A stretch of 64,000 nucleotides of DNA from Pelomonas paludis (lineage in GTDB: Bacteria > Pseudomonadota > Gammaproteobacteria > Burkholderiales > Burkholderiaceae_C). The translations under genes and the position numbers were made by a program. Shown here piece by piece: positions 16,114 through 23,665 of this stretch (the first letter of the stretch is position 1; each line of letters starts with the position of its first letter). The notes under the pieces were generated by a model, which was not told where the DNA came from, ran no database searches, and worked only from the letters and a program-made list of their open reading frames with translations. The stretch is taken from positions 1,054,001-1,118,000 of the forward strand of contig NZ_JBDPZD010000001.1 in the NCBI RefSeq assembly GCF_039872745.1, in the 5' to 3' direction.

Positions 16114-18255
16114 TCAGGCGGCCAGCTTGGACAGGTCCGCCACGCGGTTCATAGCCGTGTGCAGGTGGTGCAGCAAGGCCAGGCGGTTGGCACGCAGGGC
16201 GGGGTCCTCGGCATTGACCATCACGCCGTCGAAGAAGGCATCGACCGGGGCTTTGAGCGCGGCCAGGGCCTTGAGCGAGCCGGTGTAGTCGTGCTGCTCG
16301 AAGAGGCGGTCGGCGGCCGGTTGCACCTCGCGCACGGCAGCGGCCAGGGCTTGCTCGGCGGCCTCCTGCAGCAGGGCGTCGCTCAAGGTGGTGGGGCGCT
16401 CGCCTTCGACCTTCTTGAGGATGTTGCCCACGCGCTTGTTGGCGGCGGCCAGGGACGCGGCCTCGGGCAGCGCCGCGAAGGCGCGCACGGCCTCCAGGCG
16501 GCGCGGCACGTCGCCCAGGCGGCCAGGGGCGAGGGCCAGCACGGCCTCCACTTCCTGGCTGCTGTAGCCCTGGTCGCGCAGGTTCACGGCCAGGCGGTCG
16601 CTGAAGAAGCCCAGCAAAGCGTCCCGGGGGTTCTCGATCAGCTCGCCGAAGGCCGGCACAGCGGCATCAAACAGGGCCGGCAGCTCCAGCGGCAGGTTCT
16701 TCTCGACCAGGATGCGGATCACCCCGAGCGCGTGGCGGCGCAGCGCGAACGGGTCCTTGTCGCCGGTGGGCAGTTGGCCGATGCCGAAGAGACCGACCAG
16801 GGTTTCGAGCTTGTCGGCCAGGGTCAGCACGGTGCCGGTGTGGTTTCGCGGCAGCGCGTCGCCGGCAAAGCGGGGCTTGTAGTGGTCCTCGATGGCGATG
16901 GCCACGCCGTCACGCAGGCCCTCGTGGCGCGCGTAGTAGCCGCCCATGATGCCCTGCAGCTCGGGGAACTCGCCGACCATGTCGGTCAGCAGGTCGGCCT
17001 TGGCCAAGGTGGCGGACTCGCGCACCTTGCTGTCCAGCACCTCGAACTCGTCCTTGGCCTCCACGGTGTAGGGCACCGTGGCCATGCGCAGCAGGTTGAC
17101 GATGGCGTGGCCAATGGCGCGCACGCGCTCCATGCGCTCGCCCTGGCTGCCGAGCTTGCCGTGGTAGACCACCTTGTTCAGGCCCTCGACGCGCGAGGCC
17201 AGCGTGCGCTTGCGATCCTGGTCGAAGAAGAACTTGGCGTCGGCCAGGCGCGGGCGCACCACGCGCTCATTGCCCTGGATGACGGCGCCTGCGTCGCTGG
17301 GCGCGATGTTGCTGACGACCAGGAAGTGGCGGGTCAGCTTGCCTGCGGCATCCAGCAGCGGGAAGTACTTCTGGTTGGCCTTCATCGTGAGGATGAGGCA
17401 CTCCTGCGGCACGGCCAGGAACTCGGCCTCGAAGGCGCAGCTCAGCACATTGGGGCGCTCGACCAGGGCGGTCACTTCGTCCAGCAGGGCGTCGTCGTCG
17501 ATGGGCTTGAGGCCCAGCTTGGCGGCCGCCGCTTGCAACTGCGCGGCGATGTCGGCGCGGCGCTCGGCAAAGCTGGCGATGACGGCGCCTTGCGTGCGCA
17601 ACTGCATGGCGTAGCTGTCGGCGTTGTCGATGCTGACGGTGGCTTGCGCGGCTTCGAAGCGGTGGCCTTGCGTCGTGCGGCCCGCCGTGAGCCCGAGGGC
17701 CTGGACGGGGACGACCTCGGTGCCATGCAGGGCGATCAGGCCGTGCGCCGGGCGCACGAACTTCACATCGGTCCAGCCATCAGCCAACTGGTAGCTCATG
17801 ACCTTGGGGATGGGTAGTCGGGCCAGCGAGTCATCAAGAGCGCGCTGCAGACCTTGCTGCAGGGTTGCCCCGGGCGTAGTTCTGTCCCAAAAGAGCGCTT
17901 CAGCTTTGCCGTCAGGAGCCCGGGCGAGGCTCGGAACGATTGAAGCGTCCGCGCCAAGGGAAGCAAGTTTTTTCAGAAGTGCAGGCGTTGGCTGTGCATC
18001 GGCGCTCATCGCTACAGCGACGGGCATAACCTTGACGCGTTCTTGCCTGTCCGCAGCTTGCGAGACCACATTCGTCAGGTGCACGCCGAGGCGGCGGGGC
18101 GATGCGAAGGTGCTCACGGTCGTTGCCTGATCGGCAAGGCCCTGCACCATCAAGCTGTCCGCGATCACGTTGGCAAATGCTTCACCAAGCTTCTTCAGCG
18201 CCTTCGGAGGAAGCTCTTCGACAAACAGTTCAACGAGGAGGTTCTTTGCGGTCAT
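16114..18255 (-). CDS. glyS: Glycyl-tRNA synthetase beta subunit
   Basis: A 713-residue beta subunit of the tetrameric bacterial glycyl-tRNA synthetase. It recognises tRNA(Gly) and helps to form Gly-tRNA(Gly) with GlyQ. The N-terminal LLVELFVEELPPKALKKL, the FVRPAHGLIALHG segment, GERMERV and the C-terminal anticodon-binding domain (FFDGVMVN...LALLHHLHTAMNRVADLSKLA) are all present, and the length is normal. The first about 155 codons (17,785-18,255) use many codons ending in A or T (GCA, GCT, CTT, GTT, AAA, even AGA and GTA) that are rare in the rest of the gene, suggesting a recombined segment. The gene starts 3 bases after glyQ. Confidence 0.96.
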   Translation of the reverse strand: MTAKNLLVELFVEELPPKALKKLGEAFANVIADSLMVQGLADQATTVSTFASPRRLGVHLTNVVSQAADRQERVKVMPVAVAMSADAQPTPALLKKLASLGADASIVPSLARAPDGKAEALFWDRTTPGATLQQGLQRALDDSLARLPIPKVMSYQLADGWTDVKFVRPAHGLIALHGTEVVPVQALGLTAGRTTQGHRFEAAQATVSIDNADSYAMQLRTQGAVIASFAERRADIAAQLQAAAAKLGLKPIDDDALLDEVTALVERPNVLSCAFEAEFLAVPQECLILTMKANQKYFPLLDAAGKLTRHFLVVSNIAPSDAGAVIQGNERVVRPRLADAKFFFDQDRKRTLASRVEGLNKVVYHGKLGSQGERMERVRAIGHAIVNLLRMATVPYTVEAKDEFEVLDSKVRESATLAKADLLTDMVGEFPELQGIMGGYYARHEGLRDGVAIAIEDHYKPRFAGDALPRNHTGTVLTLADKLETLVGLFGIGQLPTGDKDPFALRRHALGVIRILVEKNLPLELPALFDAAVPAFGELIENPRDALLGFFSDRLAVNLRDQGYSSQEVEAVLALAPGRLGDVPRRLEAVRAFAALPEAASLAAANKRVGNILKKVEGERPTTLSDALLQEAAEQALAAAVREVQPAADRLFEQHDYTGSLKALAALKAPVDAFFDGVMVNAEDPALRANRLALLHHLHTAMNRVADLSKLAA

Positions 18256-18258
18256 TGC

Positions 18259-19185
18259 TCAGGCCGCCTTCTTGTTCTTGAGTTCGATCTGGGCGATCAC
18301 TTCATCAGCCCAGGCCTTGGGGGCCATCGGGAAGCCGAGGCGGGCGCGGCTGTCCACATAGCTCTGCGCCACGGCGCGCGCCAGGTTGCGGATGCGGCCG
18401 ATGTAGGCGGCGCGCTCGGTGACCGAGATGGCGCCGCGGGCATCGAGCAGGTTGAAGGTGTGGCCAGCCTTGAGCAATTGCTCGTAGGCGGGCAGGGCCA
18501 GCTGGGCGGCCATCAGCTCCTGGCTCTTGCGCTCATAGGCGCCAAAGGCCGAGAGCAAAAAGTCCACGTCGCTGTGCTCGAAGTTGTAGGTGCTCTGCTC
18601 CACCTCGTTCTGGTGGAAGACCTGACCGTAGGTGAGGCCGTCGGTGTAGACCAGGTCGTAGACCGACTCCTTGCCCTGCAGGTACATGGCCAGGCGCTCC
18701 AGGCCGTAGGTGATCTCGCCGGTGATGGGCTTGCAGTCGATGCCGCCGACCTGCTGGAAGTAGGTGAACTGCGTCACCTCCATGCCGTTGAGCCAGACCT
18801 CCCACCCGAGGCCCCAGCAGCCGAGCGTGGGGTTCTCCCAGTCGTCCTCGACGAAGCGCACGTCGTTCTTCTTGAGGTCGAAGCCCAGGGCTTCGAGCGA
18901 GCCCAGATACAGCTCCAGGATGTTGGCCGGCGCGGGCTTGAGCACGACCTGGTACTGGTAGTAGTGCTGCAGGCGGTTGGGGTTCTCGCCGTAGCGGCCG
19001 TCCTTGGGGCGGCGGCTCGGTTGCACATAGGCGGCCTTCCAGGGCTCGGGGCCCAGGGCGCGCAGGAAGGTGGCGGTGTGGCTGGTGCCGGCGCCGACTT
19101 CCATGTCATAGGGTTGCAAGAGCGCGCAGCCGTGTTGGCTCCAGTACTCCTGGAGACGCAGGATCAGTTGCTGGAAAGTCAGCAT
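18259..19185 (-). CDS. glyQ: Glycyl-tRNA synthetase alpha subunit
   Basis: A 308-residue class II synthetase catalytic subunit that activates glycine. Characteristic segments are LTFQQLILRLQEYWSQHGC at the N-terminus, QPYDMEVGAGTSHTATFLR, YVQPSRRPKDGRYG and QVGGIDCKPITGEITYGLE. The start at 19185 is preferred because homologues begin with this MLTFQQLI sequence; a longer in-frame extension to 19236 lacks conservation. It follows lnt after about 80 bases and precedes glyS by 3 bases. Confidence 0.96.
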   Translation of the reverse strand: MLTFQQLILRLQEYWSQHGCALLQPYDMEVGAGTSHTATFLRALGPEPWKAAYVQPSRRPKDGRYGENPNRLQHYYQYQVVLKPAPANILELYLGSLEALGFDLKKNDVRFVEDDWENPTLGCWGLGWEVWLNGMEVTQFTYFQQVGGIDCKPITGEITYGLERLAMYLQGKESVYDLVYTDGLTYGQVFHQNEVEQSTYNFEHSDVDFLLSAFGAYERKSQELMAAQLALPAYEQLLKAGHTFNLLDARGAISVTERAAYIGRIRNLARAVAQSYVDSRARLGFPMAPKAWADEVIAQIELKNKKAA

Positions 19186-19265
19186 GGGCGAAATGTCCGG
19201 GGAGAAGGCCGGGCCACTCAGGGGGAGAGTCGGCACGCGGCGGGTGGCCGATTCTATGAGGGGGC

Positions 19266-20753
19266 TCAGGGCCGCCGACCGGGGGCGGCCCGGGTCCGCC
19301 AGGCCGCCACGGCCACGAGCAAGCCCCCAGCCACCCAGAGCGGCGCCAGGCCCAGCAAGGCCAGCCAGCGGGCGTAGGGCGTGCTGCCTTCACGGCCCTC
19401 GACCTCGACCTCCAGCACGCCGCGCGCGAGGGCCGGCAGGCGGGCCTGCACGCGGCCGTGGTGGTCCAGCGCGGCGGTGACGCCGGTATTGGTCGAGCGC
19501 ACGACCGGCCGCTGGAACTCCAGCGCACGCATCTGCGAGAACTGCAGGTGCTGGTCCAGCGACATGAAGCTGCCGAACCAGGCCAGGTTGCTGACGTTGA
19601 CGAGCACGGTGGCGGCCTCGGGCCCCTGGAGGCTGTCCACGATCTCTTCGCCAAACAAGTCCTCGAAGCAGATCAGCGGCCGCAAGCGCTGGCCGCCCAC
19701 GACCCAGGGACGGGTGTGCTGGCCACGGGCCTGGCTGTCCATCGGGATGTGAAGCACGCGGACGAACCATTCGAATCCGGGCGGGATCACCTCGCCAAAG
19801 GGCAGCAGGTGGTGCTTGCCGTAGTCGTAGGGCGCGGTGCCCACCGCAGTGCCCACCGCAGTACCAACTGCCACGAGGGAGTTCACATAGCCCTGCTCGG
19901 CGGTCCCGAGAAAGCTGCCCAGCAGCACCGGGCGCCCGTGGCTGGCCAGGCGGTCGAGGTAGTCATTGCCCAGGTAGACCAGGGGCAGCGGGACGACCGA
20001 CTCGGGCGTGATGACCGCGTCGCCGCGCGCTTGGCCGACGAGTTCGGCCAGGGTGTCGAGGTGGGCTTGGAAGCGGTCGGGGTCGAACTTCTGGTCCTGC
20101 GGGATGCTGGGCTGGACCAGCGAGAGGCGCGCGGTGCCGGTCGGAGTGGTGAAGCTCTGCGGCAGCGCCAGCCCCACGAGCAAGGGGCCCAGCAGGGCCA
20201 GCAGACCGAGGCGCCGGCCGCTGGCAGCGCCTGCGGCCATCACCGCCGCCAGCAGCGCGAGGCCATAGACGCCCACCCAGGGCGCCCAGGCGGCGAGCGG
20301 GCCGACCGCGTGGGCATAGCCCGAGGCGATCCAAGGGAAGCCGGTGAACCAGGTCCCGCGCGCCAGCTCGGCCAGCAGCCAGGCGCCCACCAGGGCCGGC
20401 CAGCGCCATGGGCCAGTGCTCCAGCGCGCAGCCAGGCCAAGTGCCAGCGCGTAATAGCTGGCCAGGAAGGCCGCCAGCAAGGCCACGGCCAACGCGGCCA
20501 GCGGAGCCGGCAGGTGGCCAAAATCGTGCAGGCTGATGTACAGCCACCACAGCCCGACCCCCAGCCAGACGAAGGCGAAGGCAAAGGCCCGCACGGCGAT
20601 GGCGCGGTCACTGCCCTCGCGGCACAGCCAAAACAGGGCGGCGAGCGCGCCGACTTGCAGCGCGTACAGCTCGAAGGGCGCGAAGCCGCCGATGTGGAGC
20701 AGGCCCGCCAGCGCGGCCAGGCCGAGGCCGAGGCGGCGGCTCACGGGGTTCAC
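19266..20753 (-). CDS. lnt: Apolipoprotein N-acyltransferase
   Basis: A 495-residue inner-membrane enzyme that adds the third acyl chain to lipoproteins. About six N-terminal membrane segments (residues 10-215) precede a nitrilase-type periplasmic domain. The catalytic Glu (ITPESVVPLP), Lys in the YGKHHLLPFGE region and Cys (LICFEDLFGEE) are visible, and a last membrane segment is near the C-terminus. A 12-bp unit is repeated about three times at 19837-19872, giving GTAVGTAVGTAV in the loop before YGKHHL, an odd low-complexity insertion. The ATG overlaps the corC stop by 4 bases. Confidence 0.94.
   Translation of the reverse strand: MNPVSRRLGLGLAALAGLLHIGGFAPFELYALQVGALAALFWLCREGSDRAIAVRAFAFAFVWLGVGLWWLYISLHDFGHLPAPLAALAVALLAAFLASYYALALGLAARWSTGPWRWPALVGAWLLAELARGTWFTGFPWIASGYAHAVGPLAAWAPWVGVYGLALLAAVMAAGAASGRRLGLLALLGPLLVGLALPQSFTTPTGTARLSLVQPSIPQDQKFDPDRFQAHLDTLAELVGQARGDAVITPESVVPLPLVYLGNDYLDRLASHGRPVLLGSFLGTAEQGYVNSLVAVGTAVGTAVGTAPYDYGKHHLLPFGEVIPPGFEWFVRVLHIPMDSQARGQHTRPWVVGGQRLRPLICFEDLFGEEIVDSLQGPEAATVLVNVSNLAWFGSFMSLDQHLQFSQMRALEFQRPVVRSTNTGVTAALDHHGRVQARLPALARGVLEVEVEGREGSTPYARWLALLGLAPLWVAGGLLVAVAAWRTRAAPGRRP
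19837..19872. repeat. 12-bp tandem repeat inside lnt
   Basis: The unit GTGCCCACCGCA occurs exactly twice (19837-19848 and 19849-19860), followed by a diverged third unit. In the minus-strand gene it encodes repeated Gly-Thr-Ala-Val in a periplasmic loop. The unit is a multiple of three bases, so copy-number change would keep the frame. Confidence 0.8.
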
Positions 20754-21640
20754 GGGGCGACGTCGAGCGCGCCAGCGGCCGTGGCAGCGCTGCGCGTGAC
20801 CTTGAACCAGCGCACCGAGCCGCCGCGCGTCAGCATCACATTGAAGTCCAGCCCGGCGATGCTGACGGTCTCGCCCCGACGCGGCACCAGGCCGTGCTCG
20901 TGGGCCACGAGGCCGCCGATGGTGTCGAAGTCGGCGTCCGGCAGCGCCACCGAGAAGGCGGCGTTGACGGCGGCGATGGTGGCGTCTCCCGCCACGCGCT
21001 GGCTGCCGTCGGCCAGGGTGTAGATGCTGGAGTCGGCGTCGCGGTCGTCGAACTCGTCTTCGATCTCGCCGACGATTTCCTCCAGCACGTCTTCGATGGT
21101 GATCAAGCCGGCCAGGTTGCCGAACTCGTCGATCACCATGGCCAGGTGGTTGCGGTTGGAGCGGAAGTCGCGCAGCAGCTCGTTCAGGCCCTTGCTCTCG
21201 GGCACAAAGACGACGGGCCGCAGCAGCGTGCGCAGGCTCAGGTCGGGGGAACGCTGGAGCTTGAGCAGGTCCTTGGCCAGCAGGATGCCGATGATGTTGT
21301 CGCGCCGCTCCTCGTAGACCGGGAAGCGCGAGTGGCCGGTGTCGATCACGGCGGCCAGGATGTCGTCGTAGGGCGCCTGGATGTCCAGCACGTCCATGCG
21401 GGGCGCGGCCACCATCACGTCGCCCGCCGACAACTCGGCCATGCGCAGCACGCCTTCGAGCATCTGGCGCGATTGGGGCTCGATCAGCTCGCGCTGCTCG
21501 GCATCGGCCAGGGTTTCGATCAGCTCGGTCTTGGAATCCGGACCGGGGTGGAGGAATTCCAGCACGCGTTCCAGGAGCCCGCGCGGCTCAGACGTCGCGC
21601 TGCCACGGGCCCCAGGGCGGGAGGAATGCGGGTCGCTCAA
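20750..21640 (-). CDS. corC: CorC/HlyC family CBS-pair protein
   Basis: A 296-residue cytoplasmic protein with two CBS domains (about residues 70-190, including VMVAAPRMDVLDI, GHSRFPVYEERRDNIIGI and LAMVIDEFGNLAGLITIEDVL across the second domain) and a C-terminal CorC_HlyC transporter-associated domain. E. coli CorC (YbeX) is tied to Mg/Co efflux and more recently to ribosome-related phenotypes. Placement directly upstream of lnt is the usual proteobacterial arrangement. It is the first gene of the corC-lnt-glyQ-glyS-gmhB-plsC-ygjP set and is divergent from the COG0523 GTPase gene. Confidence 0.92.
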   Translation of the reverse strand: MSDPHSSRPGARGSATSEPRGLLERVLEFLHPGPDSKTELIETLADAEQRELIEPQSRQMLEGVLRMAELSAGDVMVAAPRMDVLDIQAPYDDILAAVIDTGHSRFPVYEERRDNIIGILLAKDLLKLQRSPDLSLRTLLRPVVFVPESKGLNELLRDFRSNRNHLAMVIDEFGNLAGLITIEDVLEEIVGEIEDEFDDRDADSSIYTLADGSQRVAGDATIAAVNAAFSVALPDADFDTIGGLVAHEHGLVPRRGETVSIAGLDFNVMLTRGGSVRWFKVTRSAATAAGALDVAP

Positions 21641-21753
21641 GGCAACGGCATCAGGTTGTGGAGATTGGGAACAGAATAGCCGATTGACTTGACCGGCCTC
21701 TTGCAGTCGGGGGCTTGTGCCCCATCTGCGGGGCCCCAGACCGATTCCTCACC

Positions 21754-22809
21754 ATGTCCAGCTCTGCCACCAGCGGCCCCAAGGGCCTCATTCCCGCCAC
21801 CATCCTCACCGGCTTCCTGGGCTCGGGCAAGACGACGCTGCTCAAGCGCATCCTCACCGAGGCCCATGGCCAGAAGATCGCCGTCATCGAGAACGAGTTC
21901 GGTGAGGAGAACATCGACAACGACATCCTCAAGGTCGATACCGAGGAGCAGGTCATCCAGATGAGCAATGGCTGCGTCTGCTGCACCATCCGCGAGGACC
22001 TGCGCACCACGCTGGCTGACCTGGCCGCCAAGCGCCGCAGCGGCGAGCTGAAGTTCGACCGCGTTGTCATCGAGACCACCGGCCTGGCCGACCCCGGCCC
22101 CGTGGCCCAGACCTTCTTCATGGATGACGAGATCGCCGAGTGCTATCTGCTCGACTCGGTGCTGACCTTGGTCGACGCCAAGCACGCCGAGCAGCAGCTC
22201 AGCGCCCGCCAGGAGGTGCGCCGCCAGATCGGGTTTGCCGACCAGATCTTCATCAGCAAGGCTGACCTCGTGGAGCCCTCCGCCGTGGAGGCCCTGATCC
22301 ACCGCATCAAGCACATGAATCCCCGTGCGCCGATCCAGACGGCGCACTTCGGCGAGGTGCCGCTGTCCAAGGTGTTCGACCTCAAGGGCTTCAATCTGAA
22401 CGCCAAGCTCGAAATCGACCCCGATTTCCTCAAAGCCGAGGAGCACGACCACCACCATCATCACCATGAACACGGTGAGCACTGCGACCACCCGCACCAC
22501 CATCACCACGACGACGACGTCAAGAGCTTCGTCTTCCGGGCCGACAAGCCCTTCAACCCGGCCAAGCTGGAGGACTTCCTCGGTGCGATCGTGCAGGTCT
22601 ACGGCCCCAGCATGCTGCGCTACAAGGGCGTGCTCTACATGAAGGGCACCGACCGCAAGGTCATTTTCCAGGGCGTCCACCAACTCATGGGGTCTGATCT
22701 CGGCCCGAAATGGATGCCTGGTGAGAAGAAACAGAGCAAGATGGTGTTCATCGGCATCGACCTGCCCAAGGACGTGCTGATGCAGGGCCTCGAAGGCTGC
22801 CTGGCGTGA
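21754..22809 (+). CDS. COG0523 (CobW/ZNG1-like) metal-chaperone GTPase
   Basis: A 351-residue GTPase of the G3E group. Walker A is GFLGSGKT (residues 20-27). The metal-binding CxCC motif is C74-V-C76-C77 within SNGCVCCTIR. Other motifs include ETTGLADPGPV and ISKADL, and there is a C-terminal CobW_C domain. About residues 229-255 form a very His-rich loop with two runs of five or six His, and one Cys. Family members deliver zinc or cobalt to client enzymes. The start at 21754 (MSSSATSG) is chosen; a TTG 39 bases upstream would add a CPIC motif but lacks a ribosome-binding site. No zinc-limitation partner gene is adjacent, so the metal is unknown. Confidence 0.88.
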   Translation: MSSSATSGPKGLIPATILTGFLGSGKTTLLKRILTEAHGQKIAVIENEFGEENIDNDILKVDTEEQVIQMSNGCVCCTIREDLRTTLADLAAKRRSGELKFDRVVIETTGLADPGPVAQTFFMDDEIAECYLLDSVLTLVDAKHAEQQLSARQEVRRQIGFADQIFISKADLVEPSAVEALIHRIKHMNPRAPIQTAHFGEVPLSKVFDLKGFNLNAKLEIDPDFLKAEEHDHHHHHHEHGEHCDHPHHHHHDDDVKSFVFRADKPFNPAKLEDFLGAIVQVYGPSMLRYKGVLYMKGTDRKVIFQGVHQLMGSDLGPKWMPGEKKQSKMVFIGIDLPKDVLMQGLEGCLA

Positions 22810-22966
22810 GTCGTTGGCGCCCTGACCGTGACATTTCTACGGGCTTGGATACCTCCGGTTTCGGGGGTCAAGAGCCCAAAATGGGCGTGGCTACAATCCG
22901 CCGCGCTCAAAACGGGCCAGAGCCCTTTGGGCTTAGTGGCCGTTGCGTCCGACTGAGGAGATGAGA

Positions 22967-23635
22967 GTGAGCAAGACTCCGGCCCCCAAACCCGCTGCCT
23001 CCAAGGCTGGCGCCCGCTCCACGCGCGCCGCCGGGCAAGGCGATGTTGGCGTGGCAACGCTGGATGCACCGGCCGCCAGCAAATCCAGTTTTACCGACCG
23101 TTTCGCTCCGCCCAAGCCGCCTTCTCGCGCTGCCGTACACGCTGAATCCCACATGCCCCCGAAAGCCGCTGCTCCCGCCCACGCCGACCCCAAGCTGGCC
23201 AATGCCTGGAAGACCAAGCCAGGTCACCTGCTGTCGGACGCCGAAGTCCTCGCCATGCCCGAAGGCGAGTACATGAACGCCAAGCAGATCGAGTTCTTCC
23301 GCGCCAAGCTGCAAGCGCTCAAGGACAGTGTGCTGTCCAACGCCGGTGAAACCACCGAGCACCTGCGCGAAGACACCACCATCGTCCCCGACCCGGCCGA
23401 CCGCGCCACCATCGAGGAAGAGCACGCCCTGGAGCTGCGCACCCGCGACCGCGAGCGCAAGCTGCTCAAGAAGGTTGTGCAGTCGCTGGCGCGGCTGGAC
23501 AGCGGCGACTACGGCTACTGCGACGAAACCGGCGAGCCCATCGGCGTCCCGCGTCTGATCGCCCGGCCGACGGCCACCTTGAGTCTCGAAGCCCAGCAGC
23601 GCCGCGAGTTGAAACAGAAGATGTTCGGGGACTGA
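22967..23635 (+). CDS. dksA: DksA-family RNA polymerase-binding factor, Cys-poor type
   Basis: A protein of about 222 residues. The C-terminal 140 residues are DksA-like: the coiled-coil region (MNAKQIEFFRAKLQALKDS...ELRTRDRERKLLKKVV) and the globular GDYGYCDETGEPIG...RPTATLSLEAQQRR. DksA binds the RNA polymerase secondary channel and, with ppGpp, tunes stringent-response transcription. Only one of the four zinc-finger cysteines remains, a type known in other proteobacteria to work without zinc. The N-terminal about 80 residues are an Ala/Lys/Pro-rich extension. The GTG start at 22967 is chosen because GAGGAG (22955-22960) is 6 bases away; an ATG at 22961 abuts it too closely. Confidence 0.88.
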   Translation: MSKTPAPKPAASKAGARSTRAAGQGDVGVATLDAPAASKSSFTDRFAPPKPPSRAAVHAESHMPPKAAAPAHADPKLANAWKTKPGHLLSDAEVLAMPEGEYMNAKQIEFFRAKLQALKDSVLSNAGETTEHLREDTTIVPDPADRATIEEEHALELRTRDRERKLLKKVVQSLARLDSGDYGYCDETGEPIGVPRLIARPTATLSLEAQQRRELKQKMFGD

Positions 23636-23665
23636 CCCCTCCCACCCTTCCCGCCTGACTGCGGC

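Noticed and set aside
21715..21753. TTG start adding a CPIC motif to the COG0523 GTPase
   Set aside because: There is no ribosome-binding site, and homologues start near the Walker A motif; the CxxC is probably chance.
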